A stretch of 64,000 nt of DNA. Source: Bacillota bacterium (GTDB taxonomy: Bacteria > Bacillota > Bacilli > Paenibacillales > Paenibacillaceae). Position 1 is the stretch's first letter. Each line of letters starts with the position of its first letter. Shown here piece by piece: positions 15,626 through 25,123 of the stretch. A program made the position numbers and the translations under genes. The stretch is from the NCBI GenBank assembly GCA_023391635.1, contig JAEWAQ010000052.1:1-64000 (forward strand). Direction: 5' to 3'. The notes under the pieces are model-generated. The model did not search any database. It worked only from the letters and a program-made list of their open reading frames with translations, and was not told the origin of the DNA.

Positions 15626-17875
15626 TTATCTCGGCTGCTTCATGGTCAGGCTGACCCGGCCCTTCTTCTGATCGACGGACAGCACCCAGACGGTGACGGT
15701 ATCGCCGACCGCGACCACTTCAGTAGGATGCTTGACGAACCGGTCGCTGAGCTGGGATACGTGGACGAGGCCATCGTTCTTGATACCGATGTCGACGAAG
15801 GCGCCGAAATCGACGACGTTGCGGACCGTCCCTTGCAATTCCATGCCCGGCTTCAAATCCTCGATGTCCAGCACATCCGTGTGGAAGATCGGCGGCGGCA
15901 GCTCGTCTCTGGGGTCGCGACCCGGCCGGATGAGGCTGTCGACGATATCCCGCAGCGTCGGCACGCCGACTTCCAGCCGCCGGGCCATCTCGTCGATCTG
16001 CACGGCGCGCAGCTGCTCCTTCAGTTCGTCCGATCCGATTGCAGCCAGCTTGACGCCCATCTCGCCCAGGAGCCGCTTCACGACCTCATAGGACTCGGGA
16101 TGGATCGGCGTCCGATCCAGCGGGTTACCGCCGTCCGTAATGCGCAGGAAGCCCGCGCATTGCTCGAACGCTTTGGCGCCCAGCCGAGGCACCTTCTGCA
16201 ACTGCTTGCGGTCCGAGAACTTGCCGATCTCTTCCCGCTCCTTGACGATATTCCGCGCTAGCGTTGCATTGATCCCGGACACATAAGAGAGCAGCGACGG
16301 AGATGCCGTATTCACATCGACGCCGACATGGTTAACCGCCGATTCCACGACGCCGGACAAGCTCTCGTCCAGCCGCTTCTGCGAGACGTCATGCTGATAT
16401 TGCCCGACACCGATCGCCTTCGGTTCGATCTTGACGAGCTCGGCCAGCGGGTCCTGCAACCTGCGGGCGATCGAAGCGGCGCTGCGCTCCGCCACGTCCA
16501 GGTCCGGAAATTCCTCCTGTGCAAGCTTGGAGGCTGAGTACACACTCGCCCCGGCTTCGTTCACGATCAGGTACTGCAGCTGGCGCTCCGGCAGCCCTTT
16601 GATCACGTCAACGACGAACTGCTCCGTCTCGCGCGAGGCGGTGCCGTTGCCGATGACGATAAGCGTCACGCCGTACTGCTCGATGATGCGGCGGAACGTC
16701 GCGCCCGCTTCCGCCTTCTTGTTGTGCGGCGGCGTTGGATACGTAACCGCGACCTCCAGCAGCTTGCCGGTCTCGTCCACGACCGCCAGCTTGCAGCCGG
16801 TGCGATATGCAGGGTCCACGCCAAGCACGACACGGCCTTTGACCGGCGGCTGGAGCAGCAGGTTGCGCAGGTTCTCGGAGAAGATACCGATCGCATGCTC
16901 CTCGGCTTTCTCCGTCAGCTCGCCGCGCAGTTCCCGCTCGATCGACGGCGCGATCAGCCGCTTGTACGCGTCTTCCGCAGCGGCAGCCAGCGTGCTGCGG
17001 ACGAGCGTCGGTCCCTGGATCACCCGTCGGTGCAGCTCGGCCACGACGCGATCGACCGGCACCTCAATAGATACACCCAGCACGTCCTCCCGCTCGCCCC
17101 GGTTGATCGCCAGCACCCGGTGCGGCGGCAGCCGCTTCACCGGCTCGCTGTATGCATAATACATTTCGTATACAGATTCCGTCTCGGCGTCCTTCGCCTT
17201 GCTGTGCAGCACGCCGTTGTCCCACGTGAACTTGCGCACCCAGCGCCGGATGTCCGCATCGTCGGCCCACATTTCGGCCAATATATCCATCGCGCCCGCA
17301 ACGGCATCCTCCGCCGAGGCAACGCCTTTCTCTTCGTTTACATATCGTCCGGCTTCCGTGAGCAGATCGCCCTGGCGCGGGTGCGACAGCAGCCACATCG
17401 CCAGCGGCTCGAGCCCCCGCTCCTTGGCCACGCTCGCCCGCGTCTTGCGCTTCTGCCGGTACGGCCGATACAGGTCCTCGACCTCTTGCAGCTTGACCGC
17501 CTTGCGGATGGCCGCCTCCAGCTCCGGTGTCAGCTTGTCCTGCTCGCCGATCAACCGAATGACCTCGTTCTTGCGGTCCTCCAACCCTTTGAGATAATTG
17601 CGCCGCTCCTCGATCGCCCGCAGCTGGTTCTCGTCCAACTCGCCGGTCATCTCCTTGCGGTAACGCGCGATGAACGGAATCGTGTTCCCTTCGTCCAGCA
17701 GTGCGGCCACCGTACGCACCTGTCCCGCGCCAAGCCCAAGCTCTGAGGCGATCTGCTTCACCATGCGTTCCGCAGCTTCTTTAGCCGTGGCAGCCGTCAA
17801 CGCAGCAGCAGCGGCTTTGTCCGCATCCGTCTCGTTCTCTCTCGTTGCAGCATTTTTCGTCATATCCGCCATCAT
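15626..17875 (-). CDS. tex: Tex family RNA-binding protein with S1 domain
   Basis: Conserved cytoplasmic nucleic-acid-binding protein affecting transcription and toxin expression in other bacteria. The 749-aa product has the usual Tex order: N-terminal helical region (IASELGLGAGQVRTVAALLDEGNTIPFIARYRKE), YqgF-like RNase H fold (VVLGVDPAYRTGCKLAVVD), two HhH motifs (PSLLSYVSGINATLARNIV), and a C-terminal S1 domain (GMELQGTVRNVVDFGAFVDIGIKNDGLVHVSQLSDRFV). The frame opens with TTG at 17881, but AAGGAG is 9 nt from the ATG at 17875, which is preferred. An Ala/Lys-rich N-terminal extension of about 40 residues precedes the core. deoD lies 73 bp upstream on the same strand. Confidence 0.95.
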   Translation of the reverse strand: MMADMTKNAATRENETDADKAAAAALTAATAKEAAERMVKQIASELGLGAGQVRTVAALLDEGNTIPFIARYRKEMTGELDENQLRAIEERRNYLKGLEDRKNEVIRLIGEQDKLTPELEAAIRKAVKLQEVEDLYRPYRQKRKTRASVAKERGLEPLAMWLLSHPRQGDLLTEAGRYVNEEKGVASAEDAVAGAMDILAEMWADDADIRRWVRKFTWDNGVLHSKAKDAETESVYEMYYAYSEPVKRLPPHRVLAINRGEREDVLGVSIEVPVDRVVAELHRRVIQGPTLVRSTLAAAAEDAYKRLIAPSIERELRGELTEKAEEHAIGIFSENLRNLLLQPPVKGRVVLGVDPAYRTGCKLAVVDETGKLLEVAVTYPTPPHNKKAEAGATFRRIIEQYGVTLIVIGNGTASRETEQFVVDVIKGLPERQLQYLIVNEAGASVYSASKLAQEEFPDLDVAERSAASIARRLQDPLAELVKIEPKAIGVGQYQHDVSQKRLDESLSGVVESAVNHVGVDVNTASPSLLSYVSGINATLARNIVKEREEIGKFSDRKQLQKVPRLGAKAFEQCAGFLRITDGGNPLDRTPIHPESYEVVKRLLGEMGVKLAAIGSDELKEQLRAVQIDEMARRLEVGVPTLRDIVDSLIRPGRDPRDELPPPIFHTDVLDIEDLKPGMELQGTVRNVVDFGAFVDIGIKNDGLVHVSQLSDRFVKHPTEVVAVGDTVTVWVLSVDQKKGRVSLTMKQPR

Positions 17876-17948
17876 CCCCAATGACTCCTTCGCATCCCAT
17901 CGATATCTTTATTATTATGCCGATAGCAGGCCGGTGAAGCAAGCGCCT

Positions 17949-18659
17949 TCAATGGCTTGTTACCGCGTGCAGCGCCAGCTCGATCATCTGATTGAACGTC
18001 GTCTGGCGCTCCATAGAGGTCGTTTGCTCCCCGGTCAGCACGTGATCGCTGACAGTAAGCAGCGACAGTCCCTCCACTCCGAACTTCGCCGCCAGCGTAT
18101 ACAATGCCGCGGTCTCCATCTCTACGGCCAATACCCCGTACCGGCCCAACTTCTCGAGCGCGTCTCCGCCATCGGAATAAAACACGTCCGTAGAATACAC
18201 GTTGCCGACGCGAACTTGCATTCCCGGCATGCCTGCAGCGGTCCGATAAGCTTTCTCCAGCAGATCGAAGCTCGCGATCGGCGCATAATCGATACCGCCG
18301 AAAACATTGCGATTCATCGAAGAATCCGTACAAGCCGCCTGGGCCAGAATAACGTCGCGCAATTGCACGTCCGTCTGAATGGCGCCGCATGTGCCTACTC
18401 GAATCAACTGCTTGGCTCCATATCCTTGTACCAACTCATGGATATAAATGCTGGCCGACGGGATGCCCATTCCCGTACCCTGAACGGAAATCCGTCTGCC
18501 TTGGTATGTACCCGTGAACCCTAACATGCCTCGCACTCGGTTATAACAGGTCGCGTTTTCCAGGAAGTTCTTTGCAATATACTCCGCCCGAAGCGGATCT
18601 CCCGGCAACAGAACGATCTCTGCGATTTCACCGGGCCCAGCTTCAAGATGAACCGTCAT
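17949..18659 (-). CDS. deoD: Purine-nucleoside phosphorylase DeoD
   Basis: Cleaves purine (deoxy)ribonucleosides with phosphate to free base and (deoxy)ribose-1-phosphate. The 236-aa product matches the hexameric DeoD type in length and motifs: VLLPGDPLRAEYIA near the N-terminus, GTGMGIPSASIYIHELVQGYGAKQLIRVGTCGAI, AVEMETAALYTLA and the catalytic SDHVLTGE near the end. The frame is open 24 codons further, but those codons lie in the ndoA terminator hairpin. AGGAGG is 7 nt before the ATG at 18659. It works on substrates that the nucleoside importer at 59-64 kb could supply, though the two are far apart. Confidence 0.95.
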   Translation of the reverse strand: MTVHLEAGPGEIAEIVLLPGDPLRAEYIAKNFLENATCYNRVRGMLGFTGTYQGRRISVQGTGMGIPSASIYIHELVQGYGAKQLIRVGTCGAIQTDVQLRDVILAQAACTDSSMNRNVFGGIDYAPIASFDLLEKAYRTAAGMPGMQVRVGNVYSTDVFYSDGGDALEKLGRYGVLAVEMETAALYTLAAKFGVEGLSLLTVSDHVLTGEQTTSMERQTTFNQMIELALHAVTSH

Positions 18660-18700
18660 GATCATGCCTCCTAAGGGGGTTGGTTGCTGAATACATAAGT

Positions 18701-18745
18701 AAAAACCATTCCAAGACCGGATCATGTCCACCCCTGGAATGGTTT
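18701..18745 (-). terminator. Terminator of the alr-ndoAI-ndoA operon
   Basis: AAACCATTCCA and TGGAATGGTTT form an 11-bp stem 54 bp past the ndoA stop codon, followed on the minus strand by TTACTT. It separates the operon from deoD and shows that deoD cannot start upstream of about 18700. Confidence 0.75.
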
Positions 18746-18799
18746 AGTTCAAGCAGCGAGAAGCTCCTCGTGCCTGCATGTACGCTGTCGATAACGACA

Positions 18800-19150
18800 T
18801 CAGAAATCGATCAGCCCGACGCTGATCTGCAAAGCTTCGTCCACCTTGCGCATCGTTTCTTCTTCCAAATGGGTGATTTTGTCCGTTAGCCGCTGCTTGT
18901 CGATCGTGCGAATCTGCTCCAGCAGGATGACCGAATCCCGCTCCATGCCGTGTGCCTTCGCCTCGATCTCGACGTGCGTCGGCAGCTTCGCCTTCTGGAT
19001 CTGCGCCGTAATCGCCGCGATGATCACCGTCGGGCTGAAGCGGTTGCCGATATCGTTCTGGATGACGAGCACGGGGCGCACCCCGCCTTGTTCCGAACCG
19101 ACGACTGGTGACAGATCGGCATAAAACACATCACCGCGCTTTACGATCAA
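18800..19150 (-). CDS. ndoA: Type II toxin, mRNA endoribonuclease EndoA (MazF/PemK family)
   Basis: Sequence-specific mRNA interferase, held inactive by the ribbon-helix-helix antitoxin encoded directly upstream. The 116-aa product is colinear with Bacillus EndoA: KRGDVFYADLSPVVGSEQGG holding the conserved Arg and the loop over the active site, RPVLVIQND, PTHVEIEAKAHGM, and the C-terminal VDEALQISVGLI. It follows the antitoxin gene by 3 bp and lies last in the ydcC-alr-ndoAI-ndoA block, the same order as in B. subtilis. A hairpin terminator follows. Confidence 0.95.
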   Translation of the reverse strand: MIVKRGDVFYADLSPVVGSEQGGVRPVLVIQNDIGNRFSPTVIIAAITAQIQKAKLPTHVEIEAKAHGMERDSVILLEQIRTIDKQRLTDKITHLEEETMRKVDEALQISVGLIDF

Positions 19151-19153
19151 GGG

Positions 19154-19435
19154 CTACACCCCGCTTACGAGACGCCCGAGCGTGCCATCGGCATCTTCCT
19201 CGGCGTGGAATGCTTCGGAAGCCATGTTCAGGTTGATTTTCGCCATCTCCAAATACCCGCGCTGCATCGCGTCGCGAATCATCCGTTTCTTCCGCTCCAC
19301 CAGATAATGCTTCATGGCCTGGCGGATAATTTCGCTGCGATTCGTGTTTTCCTTGGACACGACGAAATCGACTTCCCGCAGCAGATGATCCGGCAAGCTG
19401 ATCATAATGCGTTTCGTATGTTGGATGTTGGCCAC
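19154..19435 (-). CDS. ndoAI: Antitoxin EndoAI, CopG/ribbon-helix-helix protein
   Basis: DNA-binding antitoxin that neutralises EndoA and autoregulates the pair. The 93-aa product has an N-terminal ribbon-helix-helix (KRIMISLPDHLLREVDFVV then NRSEIIRQAMKHYLVERKKR) and an acidic C-terminal tail (NLNMASEAFHAEEDADGTLGRL) of the kind that wraps the MazF toxin. It is 145 bp downstream of alr and 3 bp upstream of the toxin gene. Identification is supported by both sequence and synteny. Confidence 0.94.
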   Translation of the reverse strand: MANIQHTKRIMISLPDHLLREVDFVVSKENTNRSEIIRQAMKHYLVERKKRMIRDAMQRGYLEMAKINLNMASEAFHAEEDADGTLGRLVSGV

Positions 19436-19580
19436 CGAACGAGCACCCCCAAGTATTTTCCAGACCCGACCCTAATTTCCAGTATGCATATCGCTGTATC
19501 GTTCTATACTGCACCACTTGTATCCATTCGATATTGCTGTGCGAAATCCTTCTAAAACGATCAAAAAACAGACTGCCAAA

Positions 19581-20774
19581 CTATTCCAAGAGCGGATTGA
19601 CGACGGCCGCGACAGCGCCGTTCTTGCGGTACACCCGCGGCACCCGGCTCGCAAGCATGCAGGTCACTTCGTAGTTGAGCGTGCCCAGCTTGAGCGCGAT
19701 CTCTTCTGCGGAAATCTCGGCATCGCCTTGCTTGCCCATCAGCACGATTTCCTCGCCTGGAGCCGGCGCTGCTTCCAACGATCCGCCATTCAGCGCATCG
19801 TTCAGGCGCACCATGCATTGGTCCATGCAGATCGTGCCGACGACCGGAATCCTGCGGCCGCGGTAGAGCGCCTCCGCCTTCCCGCTGAGCATGCGGCTGA
19901 AGCCGTCGGCATAGCCGATCGGCAGCGTGCCGACCGCCTCGCTGCGCTGCGTAAAGTAGCGGGTGCCATAGCTGATCCCCTCGCCCGCGGCCAGCGTCTT
20001 GACGTGTACGAGTTCGGTTTTCAGCGACATAACCGGCGAGAGCGGAACCGCCCCGCGGTCTACTTCCTCGCTCGGGTACAACCCGTACATGCCGATGCCA
20101 AGCCGCAGCATGGCTCCGGTGTGCCCGGGCAAGTCGATGCCCGCCGCGCTGTTGCCGGAGTGGATAATGGAAATCGGCAATTCATGCTTTCCTATATAAT
20201 GGACAACATCGGCGAAACGCTCAATCTGCATCTCGGTATACGATTTGTCTGCTTCGTCCGCCCGCGCGTAATGCGTGAACGCCCCTTCGACTTGCAGGCC
20301 GGGCGCCCGGCACGCCCGTTCCAGGAACGCTTCCGCGACGGGGCCCGGCAGCAAGCCGAGGCGGCCCATGCCGGAGTCGATCTTGATATGGACCTTAAGC
20401 TTCTTATTCTCCGCGGACGCAGGCAGCTGTTCCGCCGCATCCAGCACATCTTCGCGATAAATGGTTACCGTAATGTCCTGTTCGCGCGCAACCTGCAATC
20501 CATGCGGCGGCGTATAACCGAGCACGAGGATCGGCATGCGAATGCCTGCTCGGCGAAGCTCCAGCGCTTCGTCCAGGAACGCGACGCCAAGGTAGTCCGC
20601 GCCGGCGACTGCGGCCTCGCGCGCCGTCTCTACCGCGCCATGCCCGTAAGCGTTCGCCTTCACCGAGGCGAGCAGCTTCGTCCCGGGTGCGATTCGCCGG
20701 CGGAATGCCGCTATGTTGCCGTTCAAGGCATCCAGGGAAATCTCCGCCACGGTCGGTCGATAGTAACTGTACAT
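19581..20774 (-). CDS. alr: Alanine racemase
   Basis: PLP enzyme converting L-alanine to D-alanine for peptidoglycan. The 397-aa product has the PLP-lysine motif LLASVKANAYGHGAVE near residue 40, FTHYARADEADKSYTEMQIERF, a GMYGLYPSEEVD loop, the catalytic tyrosine region SYGTRYFTQRSEAVGTLPIGYADGFSR, and the C-terminal GTICMDQCMVRL. The chosen ATG at 20774 gives MYSYYRPTVAEISL, matching the family start; the frame is open four codons more. The gene lies between ydcC and ndoAI as in Bacillus, so it is probably expressed in vegetative cells and perhaps linked to the toxin-antitoxin pair. Confidence 0.96.
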   Translation of the reverse strand: MYSYYRPTVAEISLDALNGNIAAFRRRIAPGTKLLASVKANAYGHGAVETAREAAVAGADYLGVAFLDEALELRRAGIRMPILVLGYTPPHGLQVAREQDITVTIYREDVLDAAEQLPASAENKKLKVHIKIDSGMGRLGLLPGPVAEAFLERACRAPGLQVEGAFTHYARADEADKSYTEMQIERFADVVHYIGKHELPISIIHSGNSAAGIDLPGHTGAMLRLGIGMYGLYPSEEVDRGAVPLSPVMSLKTELVHVKTLAAGEGISYGTRYFTQRSEAVGTLPIGYADGFSRMLSGKAEALYRGRRIPVVGTICMDQCMVRLNDALNGGSLEAAPAPGEEIVLMGKQGDAEISAEEIALKLGTLNYEVTCMLASRVPRVYRKNGAVAAVVNPLLE

Positions 20775-20891
20775 GCAACTCACCATCCCGGCGCAATCAA
20801 CAATATTGTAATGTTACCGGGTGCGTGCGGTACTGTCAATCGAATCGGGAGAGGCAACATTTGACTATATGGCTTGCACTGGCATGTACGC

Positions 20892-20922
20892 CAAGAGCCG
20901 GCTGCTGCGCCGCCGGCTCTTG
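20892..20922 (-). terminator. Hairpin after ydcC
   Basis: CAAGAGCCGGC and GCCGGCTCTTG form a perfect 11-bp stem with a 9-nt loop, 8 bp beyond the ydcC stop. No T-run follows on either strand, so it may be a processing or weak termination signal rather than a full terminator. Confidence 0.5.
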
Positions 20923-20929
20923 AACATCT

Positions 20930-22090
20930 TTATTTCCCCGAGGAATCCACCATCGATTGCGCGATTCTGACCATATCTTCCTGCGGCAGATCCGCTGTCG
21001 TCATGCGATATTCGACGCCGTCGTAGCTCCAGGTGAGCGTCTTCGTCTCATCGCCGGACAGCAGTCCGATCGTGAAGCCCAGATCGAGCACGATGCCCGA
21101 GTTCGCCGACACTGCCTCATCCTTGGACGCCATTTCCAAAATCGAGAAGTCGTATGTGCCGGTGTAACGAAGCAGCACGCCCATGCGATCGACCATTTGC
21201 ACGTCCGGTTGATCTTTCAGTGAGACGCCTTCCGGCAGCGCGTCCGGATCCGGCTCGACGACGATCACGTTTTCCACCGGTCCTTCCGCGGGCGCCATCG
21301 TGTCGTCTGCAGGCTTTTGCCCGTCTTCGGCGTTGCCGGAGTCGCCTTCATGATCCGTGCCGTCTCGGTTGCTGTCGCCGGTATCGCCCGACTTGCCGGA
21401 GCCGTCGTCCGATCCGCCCGTATCGCCTGTCGTCTGCTGGTTCGTGCCCGGCGTCTTGCCCATGTTGTTCATCATGTCGAAGGCGTTGCTGTCGAATTTC
21501 TTGCCGAATTGGAACGAGTCGAACTTCACTTCCACGAGCTTGCGATTGTTCGTATCGGTCACTTCGACGTGCCGCGGCGCATAATCGTCTTTGGCTAGCC
21601 AGATCTTCTGTCTGGCGAACGAACCGTTCTGATAGTTGCCCGCCATCACGTCGAATACGTACGTATCCTTTTCCTTCGTGAACTGCCTTGAATTGTCCGT
21701 CTGAATGCTGTTCACGAGCGTCTGATACAAATACACCTGGCCTTGATTGTCGGGCCAATCGCTCTTGAAGCGGTAACTCTTGTTCAAGCTTGGCGTGAGC
21801 ACGAACACGCCTTCGTCGTTGCGCAGCACGATCTGGGTAATATCGCGCTTCTCGTTCGTTAGGGCGATCCGGTAATAACTCGGCTTCTGATACCACACTT
21901 CCACTTGGTAATTCAGAGGCTGCTGCCCCGTGTACAGGGTCATCGTGCCGCTTCCTTGATAACTATCCAGCTTACCCATTACTTTGTCCAGGTCCTTGAC
22001 GATCGAAGTCGCGTCTTTGCTCCCGCATCCGGACAGGATAGCGGTCAACACCATGGCGACGGCAACGATCCACGGGATCCGTCGACGCAT
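20930..22090 (-). CDS. ydcC: LolA-like sporulation lipoprotein (YdcC type)
   Basis: Predicted surface lipoprotein with an outer-membrane-lipoprotein-carrier (LolA/MucB-like) fold; the B. subtilis counterpart is expressed in sporulation. The 386-aa product has a signal peptide with lipobox LSGC (Cys about residue 22), a first LolA-like half to about residue 215, a 60-residue linker very rich in Gly, Asp and Ser (about 218-277), and a C-terminal half with a DUF4367-like segment (YDGVEYRMTTADLPQEDMVRIAQSM). GAAGGG lies 9 nt before the ATG at 22090, whereas the GTG three codons earlier touches it. Gene order ydcC-alr-ndoAI-ndoA supports the call. Confidence 0.85.
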   Translation of the reverse strand: MRRRIPWIVAVAMVLTAILSGCGSKDATSIVKDLDKVMGKLDSYQGSGTMTLYTGQQPLNYQVEVWYQKPSYYRIALTNEKRDITQIVLRNDEGVFVLTPSLNKSYRFKSDWPDNQGQVYLYQTLVNSIQTDNSRQFTKEKDTYVFDVMAGNYQNGSFARQKIWLAKDDYAPRHVEVTDTNNRKLVEVKFDSFQFGKKFDSNAFDMMNNMGKTPGTNQQTTGDTGGSDDGSGKSGDTGDSNRDGTDHEGDSGNAEDGQKPADDTMAPAEGPVENVIVVEPDPDALPEGVSLKDQPDVQMVDRMGVLLRYTGTYDFSILEMASKDEAVSANSGIVLDLGFTIGLLSGDETKTLTWSYDGVEYRMTTADLPQEDMVRIAQSMVDSSGK

Positions 22091-22189
22091 TCGCTCCACC
22101 CCTTCACATAGGTTTTACCATGCTTCATACCTATGAGGAGACTTGGCCGATTATGCGGACTAGTTTGACAAGCTCATCCTGACCATGCA

Positions 22190-22225
22190 TTCTTTCATAA
22201 TTCTTTCATAGCACCTTGATATACT
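22190..22225 (+). promoter_or_regulatory. Promoter with two 11-bp-phased direct repeats before the LRR/SLH gene
   Basis: TTCTTTCATA occurs at 22190-22199 and again at 22201-22210, exactly 11 bp apart, with a weaker third match at 22212-22221. A TATACT -10 box lies at 22220-22225, 9 bp after the second repeat, and no good -35 is present where the repeats lie. This is the layout of SARP-activated promoters, where heptamer repeats at 11-bp phase replace the -35 box. The central 19 bp (22191-22209) recur inverted before the histidine kinase gene. Confidence 0.6.
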
Positions 22226-22281
22226 CGATTGCAGGTGAGGGAACAAGTCCGCATCATTAAACGAGAAAGGTGATCGAAACC

Positions 22282-25107
22282 ATGGATCAGAAAATGTATT
22301 GCAAACTCGGCGCGCTCCTGCTGGCCCTATCGTTGCTGCTGGGCAGCAGCCTTTTACATCCTGCAACAATCGTTCATGCCGCTGAAGAAGGAGGATTCGA
22401 ATATGAAGCTATCGGCGACGGAAATGCCAGAATTACAGGCTACAACGGAACAGGAGGCATGGTCGTCATTCCCGGCCAATTAGGAGGGATGACCGTGACC
22501 GTGATCGGCGGATCCGCCTTTGATAGCAAGAACTTGACCGGGGTGACTTTGCCCGATTCGCTGATAACCATCGAGCAGGATGCTTTCAGGAGAAATAACT
22601 TGTCTGTGTTGCACCTCCCGGACTCGGTAACGACGATCGAAGAGCAAGCTTTCCAGAGCAATCAAATTGCCGAATTGACCTTGCCGAACGGCATAACGTC
22701 GATCGGCCGGAAGGCATTCAAATATAATCAATTGGAAAGCTTGTATTTGCCGGATTCGGTCACTTTGCTTGATATAGGAGCTTTCGAGTCAAACCGTTTG
22801 AGCGAGGTTCGCCTATCCGCCGGCTTGACCACGATCGAGATGGATGCTTTCAGAGACAATCTGCTGACGGAGTTATCGATTCCAAACACGATTACATCCA
22901 TCCAATGGTTAGCTTTCTATAATAATCCGACTCTCACCAAGCTGACGCTCTCGGACGGCTTGACGACAATCGGGGCCAGTGCGTTCGATGGCGCTGGATT
23001 AACCCGGTTGATGATTCCCAGCAGCGTGACGTCAATCGATGTATACGCATTTGCGAGTAATCCCTTTCAAGAGGTATTGATCCTGAATCCGGACATCCAC
23101 TTAGGCGGCAGCGGCGTATTCTACAGGCATCCGGCCGGGATGATCATATACGGACCTGTTGGTTCTGCCGTGCAAACGTATGCGGCGAACAACGGAATCC
23201 AATTCCATGCCCTCACGGGAGGGCTGGCGAATTTGCAACTCGATATCCCCGGCTTGAACTTCGATCCGCTGGAGCGGACTTTCAACCTATTGACAAATGC
23301 CCATGCCGTCACGGTGACGGCAACCCCTGTCGTCCCGTTCTCGGAAATCCGGGTCAATCACATCACGGTTCCGGAGGGAATGAGTTCGGCCCCGATCTCT
23401 TTGACTGAGGGCACACAGACGATCAACGTGGACGTGAAAGCCCCGGATGATACGATGGAACAATATCAAATTGTGCTTGCCGTAGATCATACAGCGCCTA
23501 CCATTAACCTGTCGGCGAGCCCGGCCGGTCCGACGGACGGCCCCGTGACCGTGACCGCCAATGTTTACGGAGCGGCCGGCGGAGCCGATAGCCTAAAGTG
23601 GGCGGACGGCGCGAGAACAGCGGCCTACTTCGCCGGGGCCGGCACCCCCTTCATAGGCGATTTCACGGTGAGCACGAACGGCACGTATACCGTCTATGCG
23701 CGGGACGAAGCCGGCAACGAGGCGGTGAACACGATCGCGGTGACGAACATCGGCCATCGGGCGTCGACACCTTCTGGGCCGAGTCCGGACGTTCAGGAGG
23801 AGCCCAAGAAGGATCCCGAGCCAAAAACGGAAGTCTTGATCGATAAGGGCGTTATTATCGTCAAGGTAGCTCCAAAGGATATGAAGGAAGTGAAGCAGCC
23901 GGACGGCCGCGTGATCGACCAGGTGGTTCTGCCCCCGGAGATCATCGATCAACTGCCGAAACTGCTGGATCAAGCGGACCGGCCTTTCATTCGAGTAGTG
24001 ATCGAGGATCGCCATCCGGAGGTACAGTTGCAGCTGCCGGCCGGTCCATTGGGGGAATGGATGTCCAAACATCCTGACTTGGCGTTCGAAGCCCGCCTGA
24101 GCGGCTCCAGCTTCCAGTTGGAAGTGAGCGTACTCGACTTGGAACGGCTAGCTGCGCAACTGGGTGTGGACGTGAAGGACTTGCAAGTGCAGATCGTCAT
24201 TGAGACCGTGACAGGCCCCCGCCTGGATGCGTTGGTGCAGGCCGCGCAAGAGCAGAAGCTGAAGCTGCTCAGCAAAGCGATTGATTTCCGGCTGCTGATT
24301 TCGGGCGGCGGACAAACCCTGGAAGTAAGCGACTTCGGCGGCACCTACATGTTGAAATCCATCGTGCTGGACGAAGACGTGCAGCAGCGGAATTATACGG
24401 CGGTCCTGTACGACCCGACAGCACGATCCTTTACCTATGTGCCGGCGGTCTCCGCACGATTAAGCGACGGACGTGCGGAATCCGTGATGCGAATGCCGCA
24501 CAACAGCATCTACGCCATCATGGAGGCCGCCCCGGTCCAATTTGCCGATATGACCGCTCACTGGGCCAAGCCCGAGGTCGCGTATATGGCGACCAAGCGG
24601 ATCGTCAGCGGCGTGTCGCCGACGGCTTACGCGCCTGACCGCGCCATTACCCGGGCGGAGTTCACGGCATTGCTGGTACGGGCGCTCGGTATTCGCACAG
24701 AGGTTGAGCCTGCCGGAGATCGGTTCGCAGATGTTCCGACTAGCGCCTGGTACGCATCCGTCGTAGAAGCCGGCGCTAAGGCCGGGCTCGTCAGCGGAAT
24801 GAGCAAGGCACGCTTTGCACCGGAAGAACGGATTACCCGCGAGCAAATTGCCGTCATGCTGACCAATGCGCGCGCGCTCGCAGTTGGAGAAGCAACGAAA
24901 GCCGGTCAGACGATGAACGAACTAAACAAATTCGATGACGCCGGACTGATCTCGTCATGGGCTCGGAATGCGGTGGCAGAAGCTGCGGCTGCCGGCATCA
25001 TTCAAGGCATGGGCGAAGATCGGTTGGCGCCCGCTGAATCGGCTACGCGAGCGCAAGCGGCCGTTATGCTGGCACGAATGATGAGAACGATCGGCTTCCT
25101 GGAATAA
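22282..25107 (+). CDS. Secreted BspA-type leucine-rich repeat protein with three SLH domains
   Basis: Cell-wall-anchored surface protein. The 941-aa product has a signal peptide (GALLLALSLLLGSSLL, cleavage near VHA-AEE), about eight LRR_5 (BspA/Treponema type) repeats at residues 45-290 with the recurring SITSIGxxAF-like pattern, a cadherin-like beta-sandwich near 310-395, an Ig-like segment near 400-480, a Pro/Lys-rich linker, an uncharacterised domain at about 500-740, and three C-terminal SLH domains at about 755-935 (FADMTAHWAKPEVAYM, FADVPTSAWYASVVEAG, FDDAGLISSWARNAVAEA) that should bind pyruvylated wall polymer. AAAGGTGAT lies 7 nt before the ATG. It is followed by a two-component system sharing its 19-bp promoter element. 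Likely role: adhesion or surface interaction; unproven. Confidence 0.88.
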   Translation: MDQKMYCKLGALLLALSLLLGSSLLHPATIVHAAEEGGFEYEAIGDGNARITGYNGTGGMVVIPGQLGGMTVTVIGGSAFDSKNLTGVTLPDSLITIEQDAFRRNNLSVLHLPDSVTTIEEQAFQSNQIAELTLPNGITSIGRKAFKYNQLESLYLPDSVTLLDIGAFESNRLSEVRLSAGLTTIEMDAFRDNLLTELSIPNTITSIQWLAFYNNPTLTKLTLSDGLTTIGASAFDGAGLTRLMIPSSVTSIDVYAFASNPFQEVLILNPDIHLGGSGVFYRHPAGMIIYGPVGSAVQTYAANNGIQFHALTGGLANLQLDIPGLNFDPLERTFNLLTNAHAVTVTATPVVPFSEIRVNHITVPEGMSSAPISLTEGTQTINVDVKAPDDTMEQYQIVLAVDHTAPTINLSASPAGPTDGPVTVTANVYGAAGGADSLKWADGARTAAYFAGAGTPFIGDFTVSTNGTYTVYARDEAGNEAVNTIAVTNIGHRASTPSGPSPDVQEEPKKDPEPKTEVLIDKGVIIVKVAPKDMKEVKQPDGRVIDQVVLPPEIIDQLPKLLDQADRPFIRVVIEDRHPEVQLQLPAGPLGEWMSKHPDLAFEARLSGSSFQLEVSVLDLERLAAQLGVDVKDLQVQIVIETVTGPRLDALVQAAQEQKLKLLSKAIDFRLLISGGGQTLEVSDFGGTYMLKSIVLDEDVQQRNYTAVLYDPTARSFTYVPAVSARLSDGRAESVMRMPHNSIYAIMEAAPVQFADMTAHWAKPEVAYMATKRIVSGVSPTAYAPDRAITRAEFTALLVRALGIRTEVEPAGDRFADVPTSAWYASVVEAGAKAGLVSGMSKARFAPEERITREQIAVMLTNARALAVGEATKAGQTMNELNKFDDAGLISSWARNAVAEAAAAGIIQGMGEDRLAPAESATRAQAAVMLARMMRTIGFLE

Positions 25108-25123
25108 GATAAAGTCACATCCG

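Noticed and set aside
22190..22210. The phased TTCTTTCATA repeats as a start of a CRISPR-like array
   Set aside because: There are only two to three short units without spacers of constant length, next to a promoter; they fit a regulator site better.
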